Origin: Thalassobacillus pellis
GTDB taxonomy: Bacteria; Bacillota; Bacilli; Bacillales; Halobacillaceae
Length of the DNA stretch: 64,000 nucleotides
Direction: 5' to 3'
Assembly: GCF_016908295.1 (NCBI RefSeq)
Contig: NZ_JAFBDO010000006.1
Coordinates: 1-64,000, forward strand
Position 1 is the stretch's first letter. Each line of letters opens with the position of its first letter. Shown here one piece after another: positions 51,440-60,671 of the stretch. A program made the position numbers and the translations under genes. The notes beneath the pieces are model-generated. The model was not told the DNA's origin. It did no database searches and worked only from the letters and a program-made list of their open reading frames with translations.

Positions 51440-52336
51440 TTGTCATTTATAAGTGGAAAAGACATGCTTAAACATGCATATGATCATTCTTACGGGATAG
51501 GTGCCTTTAGTGCTCATAATGCAGAAACTATTTTAGCGATCCTTGAAGCTGCTGAAACCAAGCAATCTCCCGTCATGATCCAAGTGGGGCAGAAGGTTAT
51601 ACAAACGCTAGGTATTGAGCCTATGAAAGTAATGATTGATAGTTTTGCTAAGGATTTTACCGTTCCTATTTCCATTCACCTGGACCATAGTCGGGAGTTC
51701 ACGCAAACCATGAGTGCCGTCCGGCTAGGATTCCAGTCCGTAATGTTTGATGGTTCTTCGTTACCTTTTGAGAAAAATGTAGAAATAACCAGGAAAGTAG
51801 CAGATGTAGCACGGTCGCTTAATATTGGTTCGGAAGGTGAAATTGGGAAAATTGGCGGGACAGAAGATGACATATCAGTTGATGAGAAAGATGCCTCTAT
51901 CACAACTACAGCGGAAGCGGTTGCGTTTGTGGAAGAAACAGATGTAGATTATCTGGCATTATCTATTGGAACAGCCCATGGGATATATAAAGAAACCCCT
52001 AATTTACGTTTTGATCGGATTGAAGAAGTGGCTCATGCGATTCAGCGTCCAATTGTCCTGCATGGTGGATCCGATGTGCCAGATGAGCAAGTACAGCGTG
52101 CGATTTCTCTAGGGGTAACCAAAATAAACGTAGATACAGAGCTGCGCCATGCATTTTCTAAGGGAGTACAGGAGGCTTTTACAGTAAATCCTAACGATAT
52201 GGTTTTAGCTAGTTCCTTGGGGCGTGGACGCGCAAAGATGAGAGAAAAAGTAGAGGAAAAAATTGATGTTTTTGGAAGTACAGGAAAAGCAGGCGAATTT
52301 AAGAACAAAGAATATGACGTTATTACTTTAAAGTGA
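51440..52336 (+). CDS. Class II (zinc) aldolase, candidate sulfofructose-phosphate aldolase
   Basis: About 298 residues of the FbaA/GatY/KbaY family. Zinc ligands HLDH (ISIHLDHSRE) and GTAHG and HGGSD are present, along with NVDTELRHAF for phosphate binding. It cleaves a ketose-1-phosphate to DHAP and an aldehyde; here the likely aldehyde is sulfolactaldehyde. The length matches GatY rather than the longer FbaA. TTG start with AAGGAGGAAATTTAT. Confidence 0.9.
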   Translation: MSFISGKDMLKHAYDHSYGIGAFSAHNAETILAILEAAETKQSPVMIQVGQKVIQTLGIEPMKVMIDSFAKDFTVPISIHLDHSREFTQTMSAVRLGFQSVMFDGSSLPFEKNVEITRKVADVARSLNIGSEGEIGKIGGTEDDISVDEKDASITTTAEAVAFVEETDVDYLALSIGTAHGIYKETPNLRFDRIEEVAHAIQRPIVLHGGSDVPDEQVQRAISLGVTKINVDTELRHAFSKGVQEAFTVNPNDMVLASSLGRGRAKMREKVEEKIDVFGSTGKAGEFKNKEYDVITLK

Positions 52337-52604
52337 GGAGAACGGAGAAAAAAAGAGGTAGGGTACTCGCGGATTAACGACCAAATCGATTCGAGCGGGA
52401 GATGTCCACCATTGTCTACGAGTAAAAAAATAACTTAGAAAATCAAATGGAAATGTCTACAGAAAACTCGTATATTTCCAGGTGAACTAATACAAGGCAC
52501 GTTCGACGAGAACGGGCGAGGGATAAGTTATCAATTGCTGAAATTAAAGTTAGAAATATAGAAATAATAAACCACTTCCTATAATTAATGTTCCATGGTT
52601 CCCA

Positions 52605-52640
52605 AAGTCGGTAATCGGCTCTCGATTACCGACTTCTTAA
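52605..52640 (+). terminator. Terminator downstream of the aldolase operon
   Basis: 12-bp stem AAGTCGGTAATC/GATTACCGACTT with a 7-nt loop; a weak T-rich tail. Confidence 0.75.
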
Positions 52641-52760
52641 TTTGGGGTTTTAAAAATTGTTCTATTTTTTCCTTATTTAAAAGGAAATTGATGTTTGGGG
52701 AGGTGATTTTTAGAACAGAAAATTCTAGTTCATACTCAAATTTATTAATCTTGTCTCCAT

Positions 52761-52792
52761 TAACACAAACGTTTACGTAGACGTTTGTGTTA
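52761..52792. repeat. NNACGT phased palindromic site 23
   Basis: Three cores with arms TAACACAAACG/CGTTTGTGTTA. It is the rightmost copy seen and lies between the two catabolic operons. Confidence 0.9.
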
Positions 52793-52872
52793 AGTTTGAG
52801 TGAAAAACCATAAATATTTTTTGCAAAATATTGAATATTTAAACAAATAATGTTTTAATTAAAAAAAGGAAA

Positions 52873-52903
52873 ATTGGTTGGGTCACTGAGACAGATAACC
52901 AAT
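52873..52903. promoter_or_regulatory. TTGGTTGGGTCAC operator, copy A (Tct operon)
   Basis: ATTGGTT and AACCAAT are inverted 7-bp arms with 17 bp between them. The 13-mer TTGGTTGGGTCAC is repeated at 61899-61911 (reverse) and 62080-62092. Confidence 0.65.
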
Positions 52904-52926
52904 AATGGATATGTTGGTAGATTATT

Positions 52927-52940
52927 TGATAGCGCTTACA
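52927..52940 (+). promoter_or_regulatory. cre-like site upstream of the Tct operon
   Basis: TGATAGCGCTTACA matches the CcpA consensus with one mismatch. Confidence 0.5.
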
Positions 52941-53105
52941 AAAAAGGGGGGGCGGACTGCTAATGGCCTTATAAATTGATTTACGTTCAACTTAGAAGTT
53001 CAAGGTACATAGATAACGGAATTTTTGTTTGTGAAAAAATTTAGTTTTTGAAAAAATATTTGTTTCAGAATTACTGAGAATATCCATTAAGGGGAGGAAA
53101 GTTAA

Positions 53106-54089
53106 ATGAAAAAAGCGTATTTTATTGTAATTTCCTTAATAACGGTAATGATCATATCTGCATGTTCCCAGTTGGGGGGAACTACTGTCAGTTCGGAAGA
53201 TATTGAAAAGTATCCTGAAACAGAGATTAGAAATATTGTCCCTTTTAGTGCCGGAGGAACTACCGATGTCAACCAACGTATCATTGAGTCTCTTTGGAAG
53301 GAACACTTTCCGGAAAATATGGTTATTGAATATAAGCCTGGAGCAGGAGGGGAAGTCGGATTTACTGAGCTGGCAAAATCTCAACCAGATGGCTACACTA
53401 TGGGGTCCATTAACACGCCTCATATTATTTTACAACCACTAGGGCGTAATACCGAATTTGAACATGATAGCTTTGATATTTTGGCCCGCCTCGTACACGA
53501 TCCTCAAGTCCTAGCTGTGAAGGCGGGCAATGATATAAAAACATTAGACCAATTTGTGAAAAAATTGAAAGAAAAACCAGGCAGCTTGTCAGTTGGTTTG
53601 ACTGGGACATTGACGGGCGATCATTTAACGACATTAAAATTTATGGAAGCAGCAGGTGTTAAAGTCACCCTCGTTCCACTGGCTGGTTCTGCGGACCAGG
53701 TTAAGCAATTACTCGGTGGCCATATTGATGCCATTATGGGTAATGTAGGCGATGTAACCAAAGATATCGAACAATATAAAGTACTTGCAATCGCCACAGA
53801 AGAACGGCATGAATGGCTACCAGATGTCCCTACATTTAAAGAACAAGGCATTGACTTAGTGGCTGCTATTGATCGAGGACTGGCTGTGCCGAAAGGTACG
53901 CCAAAAGAAATTAAAGAAAAATTATTTAACGCCTTAAAGGAGATTAATAACCTACCAGAATACAAGAAAAAGATGAAGAAAGCAGGTTTGGTCCAGGGAT
54001 TTATGCCTGGTGAGGAATGGGCGGAACTAATTAGTAAGCAAAAGGCTGAAGCCGAAGAAATTCTGAAAAAGTACGACCTAATAAAATAA
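53106..54089 (+). CDS. tctC: TctC-type solute-binding lipoprotein
   Basis: About 327 residues. The lipobox IISAC lies near residue 20. It has the Bug/TctC fold marks: IVPFSAGGTTDVNQRIIES, YKPGAGGEVGFTELAKSQPDGY, and GGHIDAIMGNVGDV. Members bind carboxylates in the tripartite tricarboxylate transporter. Given SuyAB nearby, sulfolactate is a likely ligand (the C. salexigens SlcHFG transporter is of this type). First gene of the Tct operon. Confidence 0.9.
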   Translation: MKKAYFIVISLITVMIISACSQLGGTTVSSEDIEKYPETEIRNIVPFSAGGTTDVNQRIIESLWKEHFPENMVIEYKPGAGGEVGFTELAKSQPDGYTMGSINTPHIILQPLGRNTEFEHDSFDILARLVHDPQVLAVKAGNDIKTLDQFVKKLKEKPGSLSVGLTGTLTGDHLTTLKFMEAAGVKVTLVPLAGSADQVKQLLGGHIDAIMGNVGDVTKDIEQYKVLAIATEERHEWLPDVPTFKEQGIDLVAAIDRGLAVPKGTPKEIKEKLFNALKEINNLPEYKKKMKKAGLVQGFMPGEEWAELISKQKAEAEEILKKYDLIK

Positions 54090-54125
54090 CGCTAATCTTA
54101 AATCCTTGATGATAGGTGGGTTACT

Positions 54126-55664
54126 ATGCTTGGTGAACTTTTAAATGGGTTACTTACGAGCTTGAACATTTCAACCTTGTTAATCATGTCATTAGCTACT
54201 ATGGCCGGCATTATAGTTGGAACACTCCCTGGTTTATCTGCAACCATGGGAGTGGCCCTCCTTGTCCCATTGACTTTTGGAATGGACCCTGCTACCGGAC
54301 TTTTGGCCTTGGGTTCTTTGTATACAGGGGCTATGTTCGGTGGAGCGAACTCGGCAATTCTTATTAATACACCAGGAACCCCAGCAGCTGTTGCTACCAC
54401 GTTTGACGGTTATCCCCTCACCCAAAAAGGGGAGGCGGATAAAGCCTTAATCACTGCTCTTCTTGCGTCTGTTGTCGGTGGTATTGTTGGAACAATTTTT
54501 CTCATCTTTTTGTCTACGCCGCTTGCTAACTTTGCCCTAGGTTTTGGCCCTCCGGAAAATTTCTGGCTTGCAGTTTTTGGGTTAACAATCATTGGAAGCC
54601 TAGCTGGAAGGTCCATTACCAAAGGATTAATTGGTGGAATATTTGGTCTGATGCTCGCGCTGATAGGGATGGATCCTGTTTCTGGGTCGACTCGATTTAC
54701 GTTTGGATTTTATAGTCTGATTGAAGGGATAAACCTTCTTCCAGCAATGATTGGCTTTTTTTCCATTCCCCAGGTCATTAAAATGATGGAACAGAAAGAT
54801 AAATATATTGCCAAGTATGAAGAGCGTAAAGGCATTTATCGGAAAACAATTATTGAAACCCTTAAAAAGCCCGTTGTTTTATTACGAAGTTCCCTTATTG
54901 GAACATTTGTAGGAATGTTGCCTGGTGCGGGAGGAAATGTAGCTGGTTTTGTGGCTTACAACGAAACCAAACGATTTTCAAAAAAGCCGAAGGAGTTTGG
55001 TAAGGGGAATATCGATGGGGTGGTTACCAGTGAATCAGCAAACAATGCCACCGTTAGTTCTTCTCTTATTCCTTTACTTACTCTGGGTATACCTGGAAGC
55101 CCAGTCGCTGCGGTTCTCTTAGGTGGATTGCTCATCCATGGTTTAAAGCCAGGAGCGAAGTTGTTTACGGAATCTAGTGGGGTGGCTTATACCTTCATTA
55201 TGGGGTTACTTGTCGCGAACGTCTTACTGCTGCTGTTAGGACTTTTAGGGACAAGGTTTTTTGTAAAAGCAATTGCCATCCCCGTTCATTATTTGGCACC
55301 GATTATCGGTGTGCTAGCTGTGATTGGCTCTTATTCCATCAGGAATAGTATGTTGGACGTCTTTGTTATGTTAGGGTGCGGTATCCTTGGCTATTTTGCT
55401 TTAAAGGTTGATATTCCTCCAGGTCCGATCGTTTTAGGACTGGTCTTGGGTGTCATAGCTGAAAATGGCTTTGTTTTATCCGCATTATTATCTAAAACAG
55501 GAACCAGTATGTTTACTTTATTTTTTACTAGTCCTATCTGTATCGTCTTAATCCTTTTAACAGCGCTGTCCCTGATAACCCCACTTTTACTTAATATGCG
55601 CGGAAGAAAGAAGGAAAACGATAACACAGAGGTAGACAAACCTATTCAGAATATAGGAGGTTGA
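54126..55664 (+). CDS. tctA: TctA large membrane subunit
   Basis: About 512 residues with about 11-12 membrane helices. The family motif GTLPGLSATMGVALLVPLTF lies near residue 35, and GTFVGMLPGAGGNVAGFVAYNETKR near residue 250 is the repeated half-motif. It forms the ion-coupled channel with TctB. The gene follows tctC by 36 bp. Confidence 0.95.
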   Translation: MLGELLNGLLTSLNISTLLIMSLATMAGIIVGTLPGLSATMGVALLVPLTFGMDPATGLLALGSLYTGAMFGGANSAILINTPGTPAAVATTFDGYPLTQKGEADKALITALLASVVGGIVGTIFLIFLSTPLANFALGFGPPENFWLAVFGLTIIGSLAGRSITKGLIGGIFGLMLALIGMDPVSGSTRFTFGFYSLIEGINLLPAMIGFFSIPQVIKMMEQKDKYIAKYEERKGIYRKTIIETLKKPVVLLRSSLIGTFVGMLPGAGGNVAGFVAYNETKRFSKKPKEFGKGNIDGVVTSESANNATVSSSLIPLLTLGIPGSPVAAVLLGGLLIHGLKPGAKLFTESSGVAYTFIMGLLVANVLLLLLGLLGTRFFVKAIAIPVHYLAPIIGVLAVIGSYSIRNSMLDVFVMLGCGILGYFALKVDIPPGPIVLGLVLGVIAENGFVLSALLSKTGTSMFTLFFTSPICIVLILLTALSLITPLLLNMRGRKKENDNTEVDKPIQNIGG

Positions 55665-55673
55665 AGTTAGTAC

Positions 55674-56138
55674 ATGCAAAAAGAAAGGGTACAAGATATT
55701 GTTGTCTCTATCATTGTTTTGGCCATCAGTTTCCTGTTTTATATTAATACCAAAACGCTGACTCCCCCCGCAGACATCTTTCCCAAAGTAGTCATCGGTA
55801 TTTTCAGTATATTGGGTGTCATCTTACTAGTAAAAGCCATTTTTTATAGGAAATATGGAGAAGAGGCAGACGAAGAAACGCCTGAAAAAGTAGATATGAA
55901 AAGAAGATGGTTCAGCATTACCGGTTTGCTTGCTTATATTTTCTTGGTACCCATCCTAGGATTCTATGTCACAAGTGGTATTTATTTAGTATTGGTCAGT
56001 ATATCTTTAAACGATGAAAAAATCAGTGTTAAATCATTGGTTAAACCAATCACGATTGCGTCATTGGTCATGTTGGCGCTTTATGGGACATTTACTGTCT
56101 TTTTGAGAGTGCCAGTACCTGGAGGAATCTTTATTTGA
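55674..56138 (+). CDS. tctB: TctB small membrane subunit
   Basis: About 154 residues with four hydrophobic segments, consistent with TctB (for example SIIVLAISFLFYINTKTL and VVIGIFSILGVILLVKAI). It completes the TctABC transporter with the two preceding genes. The order is C-A-B here. Confidence 0.85.
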   Translation: MQKERVQDIVVSIIVLAISFLFYINTKTLTPPADIFPKVVIGIFSILGVILLVKAIFYRKYGEEADEETPEKVDMKRRWFSITGLLAYIFLVPILGFYVTSGIYLVLVSISLNDEKISVKSLVKPITIASLVMLALYGTFTVFLRVPVPGGIFI

Positions 56139-56154
56139 ATAGAGGTTAACTAAA

Positions 56155-56922
56155 ATGAATATTATTATGTTGGCCATCGGTTTGGTCTGCGGAATTATTA
56201 CTGGGTTATTGTCGATCGGCGGGGGGATTATTTTGGTATTTGCCCTCATGTTGCTCCTTCCCATTATGTCTGGTACCCAATTTAGCATGCAGACCATTGC
56301 GGGGTTATCTATTATGCAATCCGTTTTTTCTACAGCATCCGGTGGTTATTATTACATCCGAACCAAGCTGGTAGACAAAAAAATTGTTTTAATGATTGGG
56401 CTTCCTGCCTTCTTTGGAGGAATGATCGGCGTATTAATCGCAAACAATTCCTCCGATTTAGCTTTACGTATCATCTTTGCTTCATTAGCGGTAAGTGCTG
56501 CCATTATCATGCAAGTACCTTATACATCCAATGAAAGCTCCGAACCATATCAGTTTAGAACCGTATCCTCGATTTTAACTATCATCGGAAGTATCATCAT
56601 AGGTATTCTAGGAGGATTGGTTGGTGTGGCTGCAGGATTTATCTTTGTTCCACTTATGATTTATGTCTATAAGCTTCCGATTAAGAAGGCAATCGGGACA
56701 AGTTTGATCACCTGTTTTCTGTTGGCGGTGGGAAGTTTTATCATAAAATTGGGTGTGGAAGCAGTCCCGATTGGTTATGGAATCATGTTAATTATCGGCG
56801 GGGTGATAGGGGCACAAATCGGTGGGCGAATAACCATGAATTTAAAATCGATCACGCTGAAACGAATTGCAGCGTATTCGATATTAGTGATTAGTATGAA
56901 ATTGTTTTATGATTTATTTTAA
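56155..56922 (+). CDS. TauE/SafE-family sulfite/sulfonate exporter
   Basis: About 255 residues with seven to eight membrane helices. The duplicated family motif is visible: IGLVCGIITGLLSIGGGIIL near the start and IGILGGLVGVAAGFIFVPLM near residue 150. It lies 16 bp after tctB. In sulfonate catabolism such proteins (TauE, CuyZ, SuyZ type) export sulfite or sulfolactate. With SuyAB encoded nearby, export of sulfite is the likely task. Confidence 0.9.
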   Translation: MNIIMLAIGLVCGIITGLLSIGGGIILVFALMLLLPIMSGTQFSMQTIAGLSIMQSVFSTASGGYYYIRTKLVDKKIVLMIGLPAFFGGMIGVLIANNSSDLALRIIFASLAVSAAIIMQVPYTSNESSEPYQFRTVSSILTIIGSIIIGILGGLVGVAAGFIFVPLMIYVYKLPIKKAIGTSLITCFLLAVGSFIIKLGVEAVPIGYGIMLIIGGVIGAQIGGRITMNLKSITLKRIAAYSILVISMKLFYDLF

Positions 56923-56961
56923 CCATGTTGATAAAGATAAACTAGCGGGGAAATTTATTGC

Positions 56962-57010
56962 CCCTATAGGACAGACCCTTTCAACGGGCCTGTCCTATAG
57001 GGTGTTTTTT
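56962..57010 (+). terminator. Terminator after the TauE/SafE gene
   Basis: 13-bp perfect stem CCCTATAGGACAG/CTGTCCTATAGGG followed by GTTTTTTT. Confidence 0.9.
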
Positions 57011-57060
57011 TGAAAAGATTTACATAATCAACTACTGAAAACTCCGTGGGGCTAAACAAA

Positions 57061-57089
57061 GATGACCCCTGTACAATACAGCGGTCATC
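57061..57089 (-). terminator. Terminator of the fumarase operon
   Basis: Stem GATGACC/GGTCATC with an inner CTGTA/TACAG, followed on the minus strand by TTTGTTT. Confidence 0.7.
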
Positions 57090-57314
57090 TTCCTTAAGTG
57101 TCTCTATAGACTTGTAAATTTCCTTTATCAAGAAACCTATTTTTTCACTCCCATTTAAATAATTCTAGGGTTCCAAATGACAAGCATTAACTCCATGATG
57201 GACTCCAGGTTTATGTTCTTCATTACCTTAATTATTAAATTAGGCCTTGGGAACAATAGGGTGTTGGGGTGTTGAGCATATTTGTAGCCTTAAGGAATCC
57301 ATCCCCACCATACC

Positions 57315-57911
57315 CTATAAATTGCTTATGATTTCATCCAGGTTTTTCCGTGCAACTTTCTTAACATCCTTATACTTGTTATTTCCATGAGAATCAATGG
57401 AAACGATCAATGGACCGAAATTCTTTACCCTGAACTTCCATATTGCTTCCGGCATCAAGTCTTCCCACCAGATGTCTTCAATAGCCTCTACCTGTGTGGT
57501 TTCTAATGCTGCAGATCCGCCAAGAATGGTAAAATAACATCCCTTCAAATCAACGAGCGCCTCGCTTCCTTCTTCCAACAAACCACCTTTGCCAACGATA
57601 ACACGAACACCGAAATCTTCCATCAGCCCTCTGGTGAAACGATCCATGCGATAACTAGTTGTCGTACCGATGCTTACTTTTTCATAGGTTCCATCTTCCA
57701 GTTTTTTTACTCCAGGTGCTGTATGAAGGGCGATAGCCCCCTGTAGCTGAGGTTTCAAGTCGTTCGGTAAATCTACCTTTTTATCAAACAGGCGAATTAA
57801 ATTGGCATCCCTTACTCCGAAGATAATGCCATCGAGGGTGACCGTATCACCTGCGTGTAGTTGTTCAATGTCTTTATCGGTCAATGGTGCTTGTAATCGA
57901 TAGTGAGCCAT
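57315..57911 (-). CDS. Fumarase class I-type hydratase, beta subunit
   Basis: About 198 residues of the C-terminal Fe-S hydro-lyase domain (TtdB/FumB-like): GDTVTLDGIIFGVRDANLIRL, IGTTTSYRMDRFT, VIVGKGG and the late VKNFGPLIVSIDSHGN. It works with the alpha subunit to add or remove water across a dicarboxylate double bond. Last gene of a minus-strand operon, 20 bp after the alpha subunit. Confidence 0.9.
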   Translation of the reverse strand: MAHYRLQAPLTDKDIEQLHAGDTVTLDGIIFGVRDANLIRLFDKKVDLPNDLKPQLQGAIALHTAPGVKKLEDGTYEKVSIGTTTSYRMDRFTRGLMEDFGVRVIVGKGGLLEEGSEALVDLKGCYFTILGGSAALETTQVEAIEDIWWEDLMPEAIWKFRVKNFGPLIVSIDSHGNNKYKDVKKVARKNLDEIISNL

Positions 57912-57931
57912 GCATTTTCCTCCCTCGCTAC

Positions 57932-58855
57932 TTAATAAGAAATTTCCGGTTTTGTTTGGCTTTTAAAGGTGGCTCTCATCCGTCTCGCGGGCCAACACAT
58001 CATATTGACAGCTACTGGATTACAGGTCATATGAGTATCAGCAGCTTCGATATGCACCGCCAAAGCTGTTGTATTTCCTCCTAAACCATGGGCTCCAATT
58101 CCCATTTTATTGATCGCCGTATATAATTTCTCTTCCAACTCCCGAACATCCGGATCAGGATTTGGTGCACCAACTTCTCGTGCAGCTGCCTTTTTTGCTA
58201 GCGCGGCACATTTGTCTGCTGACCCCCCTAGTCCGATTCCTACAATGGTAGGAGGGCAAGGGTTGGCACCAGACTCAAAGACACATTCCAACACATATTT
58301 TTTAATTCCTTCAATTCCCTCGGCAGGAGTTAACATTTTTAAATAACTCATATTCTCCGATCCGGAACCTTTTGGAACGATCAGGATTTCAATTTCATTT
58401 CCCTCCACAAATTCATAATGAATGACTGGCACTTGATTTCCGGTAGAAGTTCCATGATTTTCTCTTGTTAATGTATTAACGATACTGCTCCGGAGAGGGT
58501 GTTCTAATGTGGCACGCTCCGTTCCCTTTCTTATCGCTTGCTCTAATCGTAATCCATCAAACCTTACTTGGTTTCCTACTTTGATAAAATAAACAGGAAT
58601 CCCTGTATCCTGGCAAATCAGCAATTTTTCCTCATCCGCGGTGGAAACGGTTTTAATAAGGGTGGCTAATATTTCTTTTCCACTCTCCAATTTTTCCTTT
58701 TCGTGTGCTCTTTCTAGGGCTCTTCTGACGTCAGGCGGCAGGTCCTTAAGAGACTCAATATAAAGGGTTTTACATGCTTCTTCGACACTCTGATAAAAAT
58801 TTTCATTCACTTCCCAGGTCTTTTTATAGGCAGCAACATAATCGGTAATTGCCAT
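57932..58855 (-). CDS. Fumarase class I-type hydratase, alpha subunit (Fe-S)
   Basis: About 307 residues. Fe-S cluster cysteines are likely those in CQDTG, NPCPPTIVGIGLGG and THMTCNPVAVNMM. The length matches two-subunit fumarase/L-tartrate dehydratase (TtdA). It needs an oxygen-sensitive [4Fe-4S] cluster. The ATG at 58855 follows AAAGGAG. It lies right after the SdhA-like gene, so the hydratase probably acts on the product of that flavoprotein. Confidence 0.9.
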   Translation of the reverse strand: MAITDYVAAYKKTWEVNENFYQSVEEACKTLYIESLKDLPPDVRRALERAHEKEKLESGKEILATLIKTVSTADEEKLLICQDTGIPVYFIKVGNQVRFDGLRLEQAIRKGTERATLEHPLRSSIVNTLTRENHGTSTGNQVPVIHYEFVEGNEIEILIVPKGSGSENMSYLKMLTPAEGIEGIKKYVLECVFESGANPCPPTIVGIGLGGSADKCAALAKKAAAREVGAPNPDPDVRELEEKLYTAINKMGIGAHGLGGNTTALAVHIEAADTHMTCNPVAVNMMCWPARRMRATFKSQTKPEISY

Positions 58856-58874
58856 CAACAAACTCCTTTACAGA

Positions 58875-60620
58875 TTATTTTGAACTCGCAACCACTTTAT
58901 ACCCTTGGATTTCTTTTACGTTAATATGGGTTTGTTTTGTCTGCTCCACCCTATACTGCGGGTCGCCATATTTACTTTTAGAAATATAAATATTGCTTAG
59001 CCACTTTTCATCGTTACTCGCTGGATAGTCTTCTCTATAGTGTGATCCTCTGCTTTCTGTACGCATTAAAGCACTTGAAGTCACCATTTTGGCAACGGTT
59101 ACAAGGTTTCGTGCATTTAATAGCTCTTGCCAGGTGAGGTTATATTTTTTAGATCCTTTCACAGCTACACGATTAATACGCTGCTCCAATAATTCAAGCT
59201 CTTGGACGGCCTCTGTCAGGTCTTGCCCATTACGTACCAAACCGACCTTTTCCCACATCAATTTTTTCAATTCGTTTCGGATATAGAACGGATTTTCTCC
59301 ATCAACGCGTGTTAAGGGTTTGGTAATTTCTTCAATAATGGAATGAAGCTGGGCGTCCGAAACGCTTACTGGAATATTTAACGTATCGACATAAGCTGCA
59401 GCAGCATCTCCTGCTCGTGCGCCAAAAACAGTAGAATCACAAACACCATTGCCTCCTAACCGGTTTGCCCCGTGTACGCCTCCTGCGTCCTCTCCGGCAA
59501 CAAATAACCCGTCAATGTTTGATTCACAATCATTGGATACCTTTACCCCGCCCATTTGAAAGTGCGCTGCTGGAGAAATTTCGACCGGTTCTACGCTTAA
59601 ATCTTTTCCAACATCCTGGCAACGTTCTACCATTCCCGGGAACATTTTTCTTACCTTTTCCTTTCCAAGATGAGAGACATCCACATATACTCCCCCTAGT
59701 GGAGTGCCTCGACCTTCCATAATCTCCATATAAGCGGCCCTGGAAACTCGATCTCGTGTGGAACGTTCCATACGTTCGGGGTCATATTTCTCCATAAACC
59801 TTTCACCTAAAGAGTTGATCAGATATCCTCCAGCCCCTCGTAGTCCTTCTTCCAAAACTCCACCATTCAATCGTGAATTCTCAGCTAACAGTCCAGTTGG
59901 GTGGAACTGCATCATTTCCATGTCCAAAAATTCCGTCCCTGCCCGGTAACACATCGCCAGGCCATCGCCCGCCTTTTCTAGACTTGGTGTCGCAATTTTG
60001 TACATGGTCGCAGCGCCACCGGTACCTACAATAACAGCCTTACAATGCACTACCACAAATTCTCCTGTCCTCATATTTAGCATCAAACAACCAGCAATAC
60101 GTTGGGTTTCTTCATCGATTAATAAATCAATGGCCCTTACTTCGTCCCATGCTTCTACGGTTGGTTTAGCATAGAGCTGATCCCGCATTCGTGAAATGAT
60201 TTCAATTCCTGTTAAATCTCCTTTATGAACGGTTCGGTCAAAGGACTGGCCAGCGAACGGTTTTTGGTGTATTGTCCCGTCTTCGCTCCGATCAAAAAAT
60301 ACACCCATTTTCGTTTCTAATTCCCTGATACGCTTAGGTGCATCATTAACTAGCGTCCAGGCCATTTCCTGGTTATTGATCCCGCCTCCGCCTTTAATCG
60401 TGTCTTTGAAGTGTTTTTCTACGGAATCATCTGGATGAAGGACCACATTGTAACCACCTTGAACCATTCGCGTACACCCACACTTACCAATTAACCCTTT
60501 GGCGGATACGATTATTTTTAAATGGGGACTTTGATTGACTGCATGATGAGCTGCAAATAAACCGGCACCACCGCTCCCTAAAATCAGAATATCTGCTTCC
60601 ACATGTTCCAAATCATTCAC
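58875..60620 (-). CDS. sdhA: Succinate dehydrogenase/fumarate reductase-type flavoprotein
   Basis: About 581 residues. FAD-binding motif ILGSGGAGLFAAHHA near residue 12, then HPTG, EGLRGAGG, AAHFQMGGV and ANRLGGNGVCDS, the catalytic and FAD sites of SdhA/FrdA. The usual flavin-linking His (S-H-T-x-x-A-x-G-G) is replaced by GCTRMVQGG, so FAD is probably not covalently bound. It belongs to a divergent subfamily. It may oxidise or reduce a succinate-like acid, coupled to the hydratase downstream. Confidence 0.9.
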   Translation of the reverse strand: MNDLEHVEADILILGSGGAGLFAAHHAVNQSPHLKIIVSAKGLIGKCGCTRMVQGGYNVVLHPDDSVEKHFKDTIKGGGGINNQEMAWTLVNDAPKRIRELETKMGVFFDRSEDGTIHQKPFAGQSFDRTVHKGDLTGIEIISRMRDQLYAKPTVEAWDEVRAIDLLIDEETQRIAGCLMLNMRTGEFVVVHCKAVIVGTGGAATMYKIATPSLEKAGDGLAMCYRAGTEFLDMEMMQFHPTGLLAENSRLNGGVLEEGLRGAGGYLINSLGERFMEKYDPERMERSTRDRVSRAAYMEIMEGRGTPLGGVYVDVSHLGKEKVRKMFPGMVERCQDVGKDLSVEPVEISPAAHFQMGGVKVSNDCESNIDGLFVAGEDAGGVHGANRLGGNGVCDSTVFGARAGDAAAAYVDTLNIPVSVSDAQLHSIIEEITKPLTRVDGENPFYIRNELKKLMWEKVGLVRNGQDLTEAVQELELLEQRINRVAVKGSKKYNLTWQELLNARNLVTVAKMVTSSALMRTESRGSHYREDYPASNDEKWLSNIYISKSKYGDPQYRVEQTKQTHINVKEIQGYKVVASSK

Positions 60621-60671
60621 CTTCTTCTAAGGAATTTATATCGCTTTATATAGAGGAAAAAAGTTTAAAAT

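Larger units (their letters stand above)
52337..53105. other. Intergenic region between aldolase and transporter genes
   Basis: No gene supported. It contains a terminator (52605-52640), one phased NNACGT site, an operator-like TTGGTTGGGTCAC with inverted arms, and a cre-like site. It separates the two sulfonate operons. Confidence 0.7.

Noticed and set aside
46292-52336. A transaldolase-type (sulfo-TAL) route
   Set aside because: No transaldolase is visible, whereas a kinase and a class II aldolase are, which favours the sulfo-EMP form.
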